Shown here in pieces: positions 1 to 6,566 of a DNA stretch of 7,129 nt. The translations under genes were made by a program, and so were the position numbers. The notes under the pieces were generated by a model that was not told the origin of the DNA, made no database searches, and saw only the letters and a list, made by a program, of their open reading frames with translations. Position 1 is the first letter of the stretch. Each line of letters starts with the position of its first letter. Source of the DNA: Eubacteriaceae bacterium UBA7485 (GTDB taxonomy: Bacteria; Bacillota; Clostridia; Eubacteriales; Eubacteriaceae); NCBI GenBank assembly GCA_002478485.1, contig DLOL01000100.1, positions 1 to 7,129 of the forward strand. Reading direction: 5' to 3'.

Positions 1-50
1 TTATTGACGTAGAACCTAAAAACTTTTGTTTTGATGGGAAGCTGCAGGGA

Positions 51-2375
51 TTATTTTCCCTGATTTTCAACAGCTTCAGTTTCCTTTTCGATCTTTTCCG
101 TTTCTTTTTCAAGATCGCTTTCCAAATGCCAGATGTCGTTGTTGTATTGCTTAATGGTCCGGTCGCTGGAGAAATAGCCGGATTTTGCGATATTCACGAG
201 CATTTTCTTCGCCCACGCTCTCTGGTCGCTGTAAGCTTCAATCGCCTTGTCCTTTTCTTCCACATAGGAATGATAATCGAGAAGGGTCATAAACCAGTCA
301 TGGGTCAGAAGATTTCTGTGCACGTTCATGATGTTGTCGTAAGAACCTCTTGAGATCATATTGGCTGAGAGCATGAATCTTAAGATTTCATCCAGTTCAG
401 GGTCATTGAGCGCGTAATCGATTGAGCGATAGTCCCCGGTCTTATAAAGATCGATGACCTCTTCGCTGCTCTTTCCGAAAATAAAGATGTTGTCTTCACC
501 GACAAGCTCTTCGATTTCCACGTTTGCTCCGTCCATGGTTCCGATCGTGACGGCTCCGTTTAACATGAATTTCATGTTGGAGGTGCCAGAGGCTTCCTTG
601 CTGGCAAGCGAGATCTGTTCCGAGAGGTCGGCAGCCGGAATGAGTTTCTCAGCGGCCGTGACATTATAATTCTCAACCATGAGGACTTTTAGGTATTTGG
701 AGACTTCAGGGTCTGAATCGATCAATTCCTGGAGAACCAGGATTACGTGAATGATGTCCTTGGCCATGTAATAAGCGGGAGCTGCCTTTGCGCCGAAGAT
801 TTCGGTAATCGGATGAGACGGATAGATGCCCTTTTTGATTTCAAGATACTTCTTAATAATGTAGAGCACGTTAAGCTGCTGCCTCTTATACTCATGCAGG
901 CGCTTGATCTGGATATCGAAGATGGAATCCGGATTCAGTTCAAGCCCGTAGCGGTCCTTGACATAAGAGGTGAGCTCAAGCTTTTTCTGCTTCTTGATTT
1001 CAATCAACTGATCCAGCACTTTTTCATCATCCGCGTAGTCGAGAAGCTTGTTGAGCTCGTCCGCATCCGTCTTGAATCCGGGACCGATCAGAGATTCAAT
1101 CAGAGCAGTCAGCGGACGATTGCAGGAGAGAAGCCATCTTCTAAAGGTGATCCCGTTTGTCTTGTTGTTAAACTTTTCAGGATAGATCTGATAGAAGTTG
1201 TTCAGCTCCGTGTTCTTGAGGATGTCCGTGTGAAGAGCCGCGACACCGTTGACGCTCTTCGAGAAGTGAATATCCATATTGGCCATGTAGACCTGATCGT
1301 TTTGAATGATGTAGACGGACGGGTCTTCAAATTTCGCCTTGACCAGTTCGTTGAGTTTGAAGATGGTCTGAAGCACCACATCCGGGACGACTTTCTCAAG
1401 GTAGGAAATCGGCCACTTTTCAAGTGCTTCTGCAAGGATGGTATGGTTGGTGTACGCGCACATGTTTTCTGTTACTTCGACTGCGTCATCAAAGCTGAGT
1501 CCTCTTTCTTCAAGAAGTCTGATCAGTTCGGGGATGACGAGGGAAGGGTGCGTGTCATTGATCTGGACAACTGCGTAGTCGGGCAGGTCGTGAAGATCTT
1601 TCATGCCTTTTTCTTCAGCTTCCTTCAGGATCAGCTGCGCGGCATTTGAGACCATGAAATACTGCTGATAGATTCTCAAAAGACGTCCCTGTTCCGTGGA
1701 GTCATCCGGATAGATGAAGAGGGTCAGGTTTTTCATGACGTCGTGCATGTCGAACTGAATGCCGTCATGAACGATCGATTCATCCACAGTGTCGATATCA
1801 AACAGGTCGAGCGTGATCGCTTTCTGATTGTAGCCAATGATATCGATGGTTTTCATGTGCGATTCCACACTGAAGTCTTTGAACTGGACCGGGAAGGAAA
1901 TATCCGTGCTGTTTTCCCAGGATTCATCCGTCATCCATTTATCCGGTTCTTCTGTCTGGAATTTATTCTTGAAGACCTGTTTGAAAAGGCCTAAGTGATA
2001 GTTTAAAGTGATTCCGGCTCCGCTGTAGCCAAGCGTTGCAATGGAGTCAAGGAAACATGCCGCGAGTCTTCCAAGTCCGCCGTTTCCGAGCGACGGTTCA
2101 GGTTCTGATTCTTCGATTTCAGCGATGCTCTTTCCGCATGCCTTCAGCTCGTCCTCGACTTTGTCGTAGACCCCTAAGTTGATCAGGTTGTTCGAGAGGA
2201 GTTTACCAATCAGGAATTCCGCGGAGATATAGTAGATCTTTCGCTTTCCTTCATTGAGGCCTCTGTCCTTCATCAGGGCTTTTGTATAGTGAAGAAGAGC
2301 AACAAACAGCTCTTCGTTTGAACATTCACTAATTGGGCGACCGTACATTTCATTTACGGTTGATTGTAAATCCAT
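51..2375 (-). CDS. glgP: glycogen/maltodextrin (alpha-glucan) phosphorylase
   Basis: This cytosolic PLP enzyme releases glucose 1-phosphate from the non-reducing ends of alpha-1,4-glucans such as glycogen or maltodextrin. The protein is 774 aa, within the family's usual 750-850. Family blocks appear in order: [15 protein letters not shown] (46-60), [15 protein letters not shown] (97-111), [10 protein letters not shown] (271-280), [15 protein letters not shown] (308-322), [12 protein letters not shown] (404-415), [11 protein letters not shown] (489-499), [20 protein letters not shown] (568-587) and the PLP segment [15 protein letters not shown] (594-608). K602 should carry the cofactor. Residue 599 is Ser where muscle phosphorylase and E. 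coli MalP have Gly. The last ~22 residues form a Glu/Lys-rich tail beyond the usual family end. The ATG is preceded by GGAGG with a 6-nt gap (2382-2386), which supports this start. No other glycogen genes are in the window, so glycogen cannot be separated from maltodextrin as substrate. Confidence 0.97.
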   Translation of the reverse strand: MDLQSTVNEMYGRPISECSNEELFVALLHYTKALMKDRGLNEGKRKIYYISAEFLIGKLLSNNLINLGVYDKVEDELKACGKSIAEIEESEPEPSLGNGGLGRLAACFLDSIATLGYSGAGITLNYHLGLFKQVFKNKFQTEEPDKWMTDESWENSTDISFPVQFKDFSVESHMKTIDIIGYNQKAITLDLFDIDTVDESIVHDGIQFDMHDVMKNLTLFIYPDDSTEQGRLLRIYQQYFMVSNAAQLILKEAEEKGMKDLHDLPDYAVVQINDTHPSLVIPELIRLLEERGLSFDDAVEVTENMCAYTNHTILAEALEKWPISYLEKVVPDVVLQTIFKLNELVKAKFEDPSVYIIQNDQVYMANMDIHFSKSVNGVAALHTDILKNTELNNFYQIYPEKFNNKTNGITFRRWLLSCNRPLTALIESLIGPGFKTDADELNKLLDYADDEKVLDQLIEIKKQKKLELTSYVKDRYGLELNPDSIFDIQIKRLHEYKRQQLNVLYIIKKYLEIKKGIYPSHPITEIFGAKAAPAYYMAKDIIHVILVLQELIDSDPEVSKYLKVLMVENYNVTAAEKLIPAADLSEQISLASKEASGTSNMKFMLNGAVTIGTMDGANVEIEELVGEDNIFIFGKSSEEVIDLYKTGDYRSIDYALNDPELDEILRFMLSANMISRGSYDNIMNVHRNLLTHDWFMTLLDYHSYVEEKDKAIEAYSDQRAWAKKMLVNIAKSGYFSSDRTIKQYNNDIWHLESDLEKETEKIEKETEAVENQGK

Positions 2376-2386
2376 TGAGATCCTCC

Positions 2387-2650
2387 AGATCTATTATCTT
2401 TTCGTTAAAACCGAAAGATGATTTAATTTCCTGAATATTGTATATCCAAAAACCGTAACAACGAAATTTTGAGGGATAAAAAGCGGGATTCTGTGATTTG
2501 TCATTCATTTTAAATAAGAAATTGAACGTATTTTGATTTAAATAACGTTAATGTTTCTATAAATTTACGTTTAAATTTGATAATTTGGATAATTAGAGCC
2601 ATAGATTTTGGCAATGATTACAACGGTCGAAAAATTACTCTTTTGGGTCG
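2387..2650. other. AT-rich intergenic region upstream of glgP
   Basis: This gap lies between the terminator of the 194-aa gene and the glgP ribosome site. It is very AT-rich, and I see no credible reading frame. It must hold the glgP promoter, because a strong terminator lies upstream. The best -10 I can find on the minus strand is TACAAT (2442-2437), but no good -35 lies 16-18 bp upstream, so I do not call a promoter. In the glgP leader, ATCTTTTCG (2396-2404) and CGAAAGAT (2412-2419) can form an 8-bp stem with a one-base bulge and a 7-nt loop. Its role is unknown. No CcpA-type cre site was recognised. Confidence 0.6.
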
Positions 2651-2674
2651 AAAAAAGCCGGCTCATGCCGGCTT
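2651..2674 (-). terminator. intrinsic terminator of the 194-aa protein gene
   Basis: Read on the minus strand, AAGCCGGC and GCCGGCTT form a perfect 8-bp GC-rich stem with a 4-nt loop (2663-2666), followed by six T. It begins 7 nt after the stop codon of the 194-aa gene. It should separate that gene from glgP. Confidence 0.92.
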
Positions 2675-2681
2675 AAGCTGC

Positions 2682-3266
2682 TTATTCATCATCGTCAATC
2701 AGTTCATATTCGTCATCATCTTCACTGTCATCATCCGTTGACGCGGAAGATGCGGGAGAGAAGGCGCCGAACATTTGATCAAGCGCGTCCTTGAAGGCGC
2801 CTGAATTCATAATGGATTCTGCGGTTTTCTGCATCTGGGAGGCAATTTGCGGGTTTTTGGCGAATTCTTCAAACGCCGCGTTGAGGCTTTCCTGCGAGGG
2901 CATGCTCTCCATGGCCTGCTTGATGGCTTCATCACTGAACATGGTGGCGAAAGGGGAGCCTTCAAACGGATTCTTTGCTGATGTGGTCTTTTCGTTTCCG
3001 GACGTTTCTTCCTTCCTGTCCTCTTGCGTGGCTTTTTCCTCTCCGCCAAGTTCTATTTTGAGGGGAGCGACAAAGGTGTCAAAGTCTGCAGGGGCAAATA
3101 AGGACTGCTTGAGATAGCCCGGATTCGAGACGGACTGAACTTCGAGTTCAAGTTCTGACTGTGTGAGAGAATCGAGCGTTCGATAAGCCATGGAAGGCGT
3201 ATCGCCCGTAAATGACAAAATCAGATACGGCGTGTTTATGACAGGCGCAAGCGCTTTTAACTTCAT
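2682..3266 (-). CDS. hypothetical protein with Met-rich helices and acidic C-terminal tail
   Basis: I do not recognise this 194-aa protein. It has no signal peptide or membrane segment, so it is probably cytosolic. Three parts are visible. Residues 1-72 look like a compact domain with short hydrophobic strands (for example YLILSFTG, 14-21). Residues 73-98 are a charged, Glu/Lys/Thr-rich linker. Residues 99-170 are amphipathic helices rich in Met, Gln, Phe and Ala with NPF and NPQ turns (99-101, 138-140). The tail (178-194) is almost entirely Asp and Glu. The helical part resembles in composition the STI1-type chaperone-binding repeats of Sti1/Hop and ubiquilin, but this is an impression only. 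The start is supported by AAGGAG (3278-3273) 6 nt before the ATG. The gene has its own promoter and terminator, so it appears monocistronic. Confidence 0.85.
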   Translation of the reverse strand: MKLKALAPVINTPYLILSFTGDTPSMAYRTLDSLTQSELELEVQSVSNPGYLKQSLFAPADFDTFVAPLKIELGGEEKATQEDRKEETSGNEKTTSAKNPFEGSPFATMFSDEAIKQAMESMPSQESLNAAFEEFAKNPQIASQMQKTAESIMNSGAFKDALDQMFGAFSPASSASTDDDSEDDDEYELIDDDE

Positions 3267-3297
3267 TGGTTTCTCCTTAAAAGGAATTCTTCAAAAG

Positions 3298-3306
3298 ATT
3301 ATACCA
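3298..3306 (-). promoter_or_regulatory. extended -10 promoter of the 194-aa protein gene
   Basis: On the minus strand the sequence reads TGGTATAAT, a perfect TATAAT with the TGn extension of sigma-A extended -10 promoters. It lies 31 nt before the ATG, which would give a leader of about 25 nt containing the AAGGAG site. The -35 position falls inside the upstream gene's terminator stem and has no consensus match, which extended -10 promoters tolerate. Confidence 0.65.
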
Positions 3307-3315
3307 CAGCGCGTG

Positions 3316-3340
3316 AAAAAGCGGACGCCGAAGCATCCGC
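3316..3340 (-). terminator. intrinsic terminator of the secreted wall-protein gene
   Basis: On the minus strand GCGGATGC and GCGTCCGC pair over 8 bp (one G-T pair) around a TTCG loop closed by C-G, the extra-stable UUCG tetraloop. Five T follow. The stem starts 14 nt after the stop of the 682-aa gene. Confidence 0.92.
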
Positions 3341-3354
3341 GCTGTTGATGTTGT

Positions 3355-5403
3355 TTAGAATCCGTGTCCTTCTCCAAGATAGGAAAGGTCGTCGCCGTAC
3401 GCGTGTTTTGCGTAGTTGATAGCTGCGAGCAGATTGTCATAACCATTGAAGATATCATCGTGGCCTTCGAATTTATACGCATCGAAGGTTGTGATGATGG
3501 TCTGCATCAGACCATGGCCGATATTCTTTGATTCACCGTCGGCAGTCGCGCATCCCTCACAGTGGTATCCGGAAAGAATCCAGCCGCTGTTCGAGTCTTT
3601 GATGAACTGAACGATGTTTTGATCGCCTTCTGACTCTGTATTGATCTGCCTGAGAACCCTGCCGATCCGGTCTTCCGTCGGTTCAAGGCCGTTTGCCTTG
3701 AGCGCTTTGATCACCCATGGACGCCACCCTTCAATATCATAGGGGAGGACGTTTGGTTTTTCAGAAGATGAGCTTGCGGCAGCCTGGACTTCGGCTTCCT
3801 TGGCTTTTTCTTCCTGAGCCTTCTTTTCAGCGGCCAGACGCGCTTCTTCCGCACGATCGGCCTCATCCTGGGCCTGGACTGCTGCTTTTGCCGTTTCAAC
3901 CCCCTCATCCGCCGCCTCATTCACGCTTGCCTGCGCGCTCAGCTCGTTGATTTTGTCTTCAGCCCGCTGAAGCTTGGCGTACACTTCGTTTGAAACCATG
4001 GCCTGCTGGCCCTGGGTTAAAGCGTTGTAGGCGTCCCTTGCGTCGGACACGCTTTGTTTTTGCTTGAGGGAAGTGATCGTTCCGAGGGATTGAATCTGAT
4101 TTTTGAAGGCTTCAACCACTTCCTGGTTCTTTTTGTACTGCTCTGCCTGCGAGACAGCCGTATTCAGCACATTCTTTGTGTCGTCGGAAATCATGGCGCG
4201 CTGCTCATCGGAGAGTGTGTCATAGGAAGCTTTCACGCTTTCAACCTGACTGACTTCCACTCCGCCGCTTCTCAGCGCCTCGATTTTGGACGAAACATCG
4301 TCCGCCGCTTTTTTCTGTTCTTCAAGCGACTTTATTTTTGCTTCAGCATCGGTGAGGCGCTTGAGCGTGACTTTGGAGACTTCCTTTTTCATCTCATCGG
4401 TCAGCGCGTCATACTGTTTTCTGAGCGCCTGTACCTGGGAGGCCTGGTCAAGTGTGATTTCCTGAGGAAGCTCATTGATCGCATCGGATGTGAGACCTGC
4501 GTCGGCCCGTTCTTCTCTGAGCTTCTGGATTTTGGAATTCATGGATTCGAGCTGCGCTTTCACATCATCGCCGATTCGGCTTTTCTGGCTTTCGGTGAGC
4601 GCGTCATAAGAAGCTGAGAGTTTTTCGAGCTCGTAGGCCTGCTCAAGTTTTGTGATTTCAGGGAATTTGCTGATCTTCTGCGCCACATCGTCCGCTTCGG
4701 CTATTCCTTTCCGCACGGTTTTCGCTTTCTCTTCCTTTTCAGTCAGCGAATTGACGCTTGTCGTGTCGACCAGCTTTTTCTGAGGAGCCGTGAGCGCGTT
4801 GAGCGCCGCTCTTGCCGCATCCACCGTATCGGGATCTTCAGCATCTGCTTTGGCAATCAGATCGGCTGCATTGTCCGCTGCTTTCTGGTCCGATTCGGTG
4901 GCTTTATCCGCCACAATCTTATCGCCAAGAAGAAGATCGGCCGGATTTTCATTCTGTTTGGCATCCGAGCGGTCCATTCCCTCGTTTTTCACGAGCTTGA
5001 CTTCCTGGCTTGTCAGGGCCTTTCCGCCTTCCACTTTCAAGATTACTTTCGCCGTGGTGTTGGAATAGCCGCTTGGCGGTTTGGAGATTGTATAGATATA
5101 TGTGCCGTCTTCATCGGGAGCGGTAATCGATCCGTCCTGAGCGGTGCTTGTTTGATATACAGTTTCGTTCCCTTCATGGTCAATATAATTTACATTTAAG
5201 ATTACGTTTGAGACGGGGTTTCCGTCCTGATCCTTTGCAACGAGCGCCTGGGTGATATTCTGGTCCGTATTGGTGACCACCTGGGTCTGCGCGGACAGAG
5301 CCATCCAGTTTCTCGGATCAAGATTTTCAGGCCCGGCGAGTTGAACGCCGAGAAGCCCGGTACCGAGCGCGACCGCGGCAAGGATGGTTTTGCCTTTGAT
5401 CAT
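3355..5403 (-). CDS. secreted repeat protein with C-terminal SLT-type lytic transglycosylase domain
   Basis: This 682-aa protein is probably exported and cleaves peptidoglycan glycan strands. Residues 1-38 are a signal peptide: basic MIKGK, a hydrophobic core at 6-24 and likely cleavage after ALSA (35-38). Residues ~45-135 look like a CnaB/SpaA-type beta-sandwich ending near KPPSGY (108-113). Residues ~178-489 hold five helical repeats. Residues ~496-548 are an Ala/Glu/Lys-rich linker, probably coiled coil. Residues ~556-682 match the phage tape-measure style SLT domain: WRPWVIKALKANG (560-572), INTES with predicted catalytic Glu590, GLMQ (631-634) and GYDNLLAAINYAKHAYG (654-670). A segment between the last two core motifs carries CEGC (615-618). 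There is no LPXTG sorting signal, so the protein is either released or held by its repeats. AGAAGG lies about 4 nt before the ATG. The domain calls come from motif reading only. Confidence 0.9.
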   Translation of the reverse strand: MIKGKTILAAVALGTGLLGVQLAGPENLDPRNWMALSAQTQVVTNTDQNITQALVAKDQDGNPVSNVILNVNYIDHEGNETVYQTSTAQDGSITAPDEDGTYIYTISKPPSGYSNTTAKVILKVEGGKALTSQEVKLVKNEGMDRSDAKQNENPADLLLGDKIVADKATESDQKAADNAADLIAKADAEDPDTVDAARAALNALTAPQKKLVDTTSVNSLTEKEEKAKTVRKGIAEADDVAQKISKFPEITKLEQAYELEKLSASYDALTESQKSRIGDDVKAQLESMNSKIQKLREERADAGLTSDAINELPQEITLDQASQVQALRKQYDALTDEMKKEVSKVTLKRLTDAEAKIKSLEEQKKAADDVSSKIEALRSGGVEVSQVESVKASYDTLSDEQRAMISDDTKNVLNTAVSQAEQYKKNQEVVEAFKNQIQSLGTITSLKQKQSVSDARDAYNALTQGQQAMVSNEVYAKLQRAEDKINELSAQASVNEAADEGVETAKAAVQAQDEADRAEEARLAAEKKAQEEKAKEAEVQAAASSSSEKPNVLPYDIEGWRPWVIKALKANGLEPTEDRIGRVLRQINTESEGDQNIVQFIKDSNSGWILSGYHCEGCATADGESKNIGHGLMQTIITTFDAYKFEGHDDIFNGYDNLLAAINYAKHAYGDDLSYLGEGHGF
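3937..4872 (-). repeat. five tandem ~65-residue helical repeats within the wall protein
   Basis: The signature aromatic/Leu-[DN]-[AT]-L-[TS] followed by a polar stretch and a hydrophobic pair recurs at residues 201 (LNALTAPQKKLV), 266 (YDALTESQKSRI), 331 (YDALTDEMKKEV), 394 (YDTLSDEQRAMI) and 459 (YNALTQGQQAMV). The spacings are 65, 65, 63 and 65. Each unit ends in a charged helix with an A-K-I-x-x-L type pattern. The units are clearly diverged at DNA level, so this is an old duplication. Such repeats are common in Gram-positive surface proteins, where they act as spacers or wall-binding stalks. Confidence 0.85.
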
Positions 5404-5455
5404 GTGACCTTCTTTCTTCGCTATTATGCGATATTCGTTAAGAGTACTTAGTTTA

Positions 5456-5484
5456 AGTATAAAAAGGCTTTCGGGGAAAGTAAA
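5456..5484 (-). promoter_or_regulatory. sigma-A-like promoter of the secreted wall-protein gene
   Basis: On the minus strand TTTACT (5484-5479) and TATACT (5461-5456) are separated by exactly 17 bp. The -35 matches 4 of 6 and the -10 matches 5 of 6 consensus bases. The leader to the ATG would be about 45 nt. A 15-bp palindrome, TACTTA-GTT-TAAGTA (5445-5459), overlaps the -10 and could be an operator. Confidence 0.6.
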
Positions 5485-5659
5485 TGAATTTCTTAATCAA
5501 ATCTTAAAATAATTCTTTTATCATATTACTTGCCTTAAAACACAAAAAGAAAACAGAAAAAATTAAGAAAATTGTCCTAAAAACGTATTTCAAATCATCT
5601 TAAAAAAGACGTATCGAGCGGGAAAAAGAACGGGATGAGGATAAAAAAGAAGTAAGATC

Positions 5660-5665
5660 TATAAT
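5660..5665 (+). promoter_or_regulatory. possible -10 box for the RHH-clpB unit
   Basis: This is a perfect TATAAT on the plus strand, 155 nt before the RHH start codon. The region 16-18 bp upstream (around 5636-5643) has no good TTGACA match and there is no TGn extension, so the call is weak. If it is real, the transcript has a long leader that ends in the inverted repeat at 5766-5809. Confidence 0.3.
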
Positions 5666-5765
5666 ATTTCCAGACGCTAAATAATAGGCGCGAGCAAATA
5701 TGGAGACGGTACATAAAAGAACAATCGGGTAAATAGAATAAGTGATAAAAGCAGTCTAGCAACAG

Positions 5766-5809
5766 ACTTAACCAAATAATAATCCGATCGATCCTTTATT
5801 TAGTTAAGT
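5766..5809. promoter_or_regulatory. 14-bp inverted repeat before the RHH gene (candidate operator or leader hairpin)
   Basis: The left arm ACTTAACCAAATAA (5766-5779) and right arm TTATTTAGTTAAGT (5796-5809) are reverse complements at 13 of 14 positions, separated by 16 nt containing GATCGATC. The right arm ends 1 nt before the ribosome site (AAGGAG, 5811-5816) of the RHH gene. A bound protein, or the RNA hairpin itself, would therefore bear directly on expression. It is not a CIRCE or CtsR element. Confidence 0.65.
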
Positions 5810-5820
5810 GAAGGAGAATC

Positions 5821-6516
5821 ATGAAAAAGAGTATTTATAGTTTGATGCTGTTTGATGAAATTGTCGAAAAAATTGATCAAATGGCTTATGTCAACTACAC
5901 CAACCGCTCTCAGCTCATCAATGAGATTCTCGCAGAACATTTAGGAATTGTAACTCCTGAACAAAAGATTCAAACCGTTCTTGAAACGCTTAAGGATAAC
6001 TTCAAGGATACTTTGTCCATCAGTCAGGTGAACAAGAATTCAAGTATCCAGTTCGGAAAGAGCCTGAAGTATAAATATCGTCCAAAAGTCAAATACAGTA
6101 TTGAATTTGTTGGAGTCGGAGGACAGAAGTACGCTGTTCTCAAGATTAGCTCAAGGACCAAGTCCGTTGATCTGAATCGTCATTTTGACAATTTCTTCGA
6201 GATCATTTGTGAGCTTGAAGCGCAGCATATTTCTGAAGGCGAGTTTATTTACGAGACGTCAGCGAACCACAAGTTTATTCGGGAATTCAGAGAAGAAGGA
6301 TCTGTCACGCAGGATCCGAAACAGGTTGTCAGCCTCCTCACCAGTTACCTGAAGATGATTGATTCAGCTATTGACGTTTATTTCGAAAATCCCACTCAGG
6401 ACGTAAAGCCTGTCATCCAAAGCCTCTATCAAGACTATCTGAGGGAAAAGAACGCGGTTCCGGCTGTCGCAAGCGACAGAGTGGCGCCCGTTGTGAGAGA
6501 CAGAAGAAGTTTGTGA
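5821..6516 (+). CDS. ribbon-helix-helix DNA-binding protein with unknown C-terminal domain, upstream of clpB
   Basis: I know of no named function for this 231-aa protein. Residues 3-42 fit a ribbon-helix-helix fold (CopG/Arc/MetJ class): a strand at about 3-10 (KSIYSLML), helix A at 11-23, a TNRSQLI turn (27-33) typical of the start of helix B, and helix B to about G42. Residues ~80-115 alternate as beta strands (YSIEFVGVG, YAVLKISS). Residues ~118-190 are mainly helical, and the last 20 residues are basic and probably disordered. The long C-terminal part could sense a ligand or bind a protein; I infer no specific signal. AAGGAG lies 4 nt before the ATG. The gene ends 50 bp before clpB on the same strand, so the two probably form an operon. 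The inverted repeat directly upstream suggests autoregulation. A plasmid or toxin-antitoxin role is less likely given the size and the clpB neighbour. Confidence 0.85.
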   Translation: MKKSIYSLMLFDEIVEKIDQMAYVNYTNRSQLINEILAEHLGIVTPEQKIQTVLETLKDNFKDTLSISQVNKNSSIQFGKSLKYKYRPKVKYSIEFVGVGGQKYAVLKISSRTKSVDLNRHFDNFFEIICELEAQHISEGEFIYETSANHKFIREFREEGSVTQDPKQVVSLLTSYLKMIDSAIDVYFENPTQDVKPVIQSLYQDYLREKNAVPAVASDRVAPVVRDRRSL

Positions 6517-6537
6517 GATTGGCCACTTTATTTTTTT
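6464..6537 (+). terminator. possible weak terminator or attenuator between the RHH gene and clpB
   Basis: AGAGTGGC (6478-6485) can pair with GCCACTTT (6522-6529) over 8 bp with one G-T pair. A T-rich run (TTTATTTTTTT, 6527-6537) follows. The loop of about 36 nt is long for a terminator, so efficiency would be partial at best. Just upstream, CTGTCGC-AA-GCGACAG (6464-6479) is a perfect palindrome that can form its own hairpin. This arrangement could reduce read-through into clpB, or be chance. Confidence 0.3.
6491..6518. repeat. direct repeat TTGTGAGA x2 with 20-bp spacing before clpB
   Basis: Identical 8-mers TTGTGAGA occur at 6491-6498 and 6511-6518, exactly 20 bp start to start, about two helical turns. 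They overlap the end of the RHH gene and lie about 50 bp before the clpB start. Helically phased direct repeats are a known operator style for RHH proteins, but part of this sequence is coding and chance is possible. Confidence 0.45.
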
Positions 6538-6566
6538 GAAATTGAAAATAGAGGAGTATTGAGTAC

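Larger units (their letters stand above)
5404..5820. other. divergent intergenic region between wall-protein gene and RHH-clpB
   Basis: This 417-bp stretch separates the leftward wall-protein gene from the rightward RHH-clpB unit. It is AT-rich and contains no credible gene; the only short frames (for example 10 codons from 5700) lack a ribosome site. The left edge holds the wall-protein promoter and the right edge holds an inverted repeat before the RHH gene. CTTAAAA recurs at 5503, 5534 and 5599, which may simply reflect base composition. I looked for CIRCE (TTAGCACTC-N9-GAGTGCTAA) and CtsR (GGTCAAA direct repeat) sites and saw neither. Confidence 0.7.

Noticed and set aside
45..62. Inverted repeat CAGGGA-TTATTT-TCCCTG at the glgP stop codon
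   Set aside because: The 6-bp stem overlaps the stop codon and has no T-run after it on the minus strand, so I do not call it a terminator. The true one may lie outside the window.
747..1649. Long plus-strand open frame (about 300 codons)
   Set aside because: It lies opposite glgP, whose protein matches the phosphorylase family throughout. It has no ribosome site and no recognisable protein features, so it is a shadow frame.
2529..2575. Loose AT-rich repeats around ACGTATTTTGATTTAAAT and ACGTTTAAATTTGATAAT upstream of glgP
   Set aside because: The match is poor once AT bias is taken into account and does not align with promoter elements.
4054..4617. Plus-strand open frame opposite the wall-protein repeats
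   Set aside because: Its composition is that expected from the antisense of Ala/Glu/Lys-rich helical repeats, and the minus-strand reading has clear repeat and domain logic.
5700..5732. Ten-codon open frame in the divergent region, considered as a leader peptide
   Set aside because: No ribosome site precedes it and its codons show no regulatory pattern.
5727..5732. GGGTAA, considered as a sigma-B type -10 for the RHH-clpB unit
   Set aside because: There is no GTTT-type -35 at the required spacing upstream.
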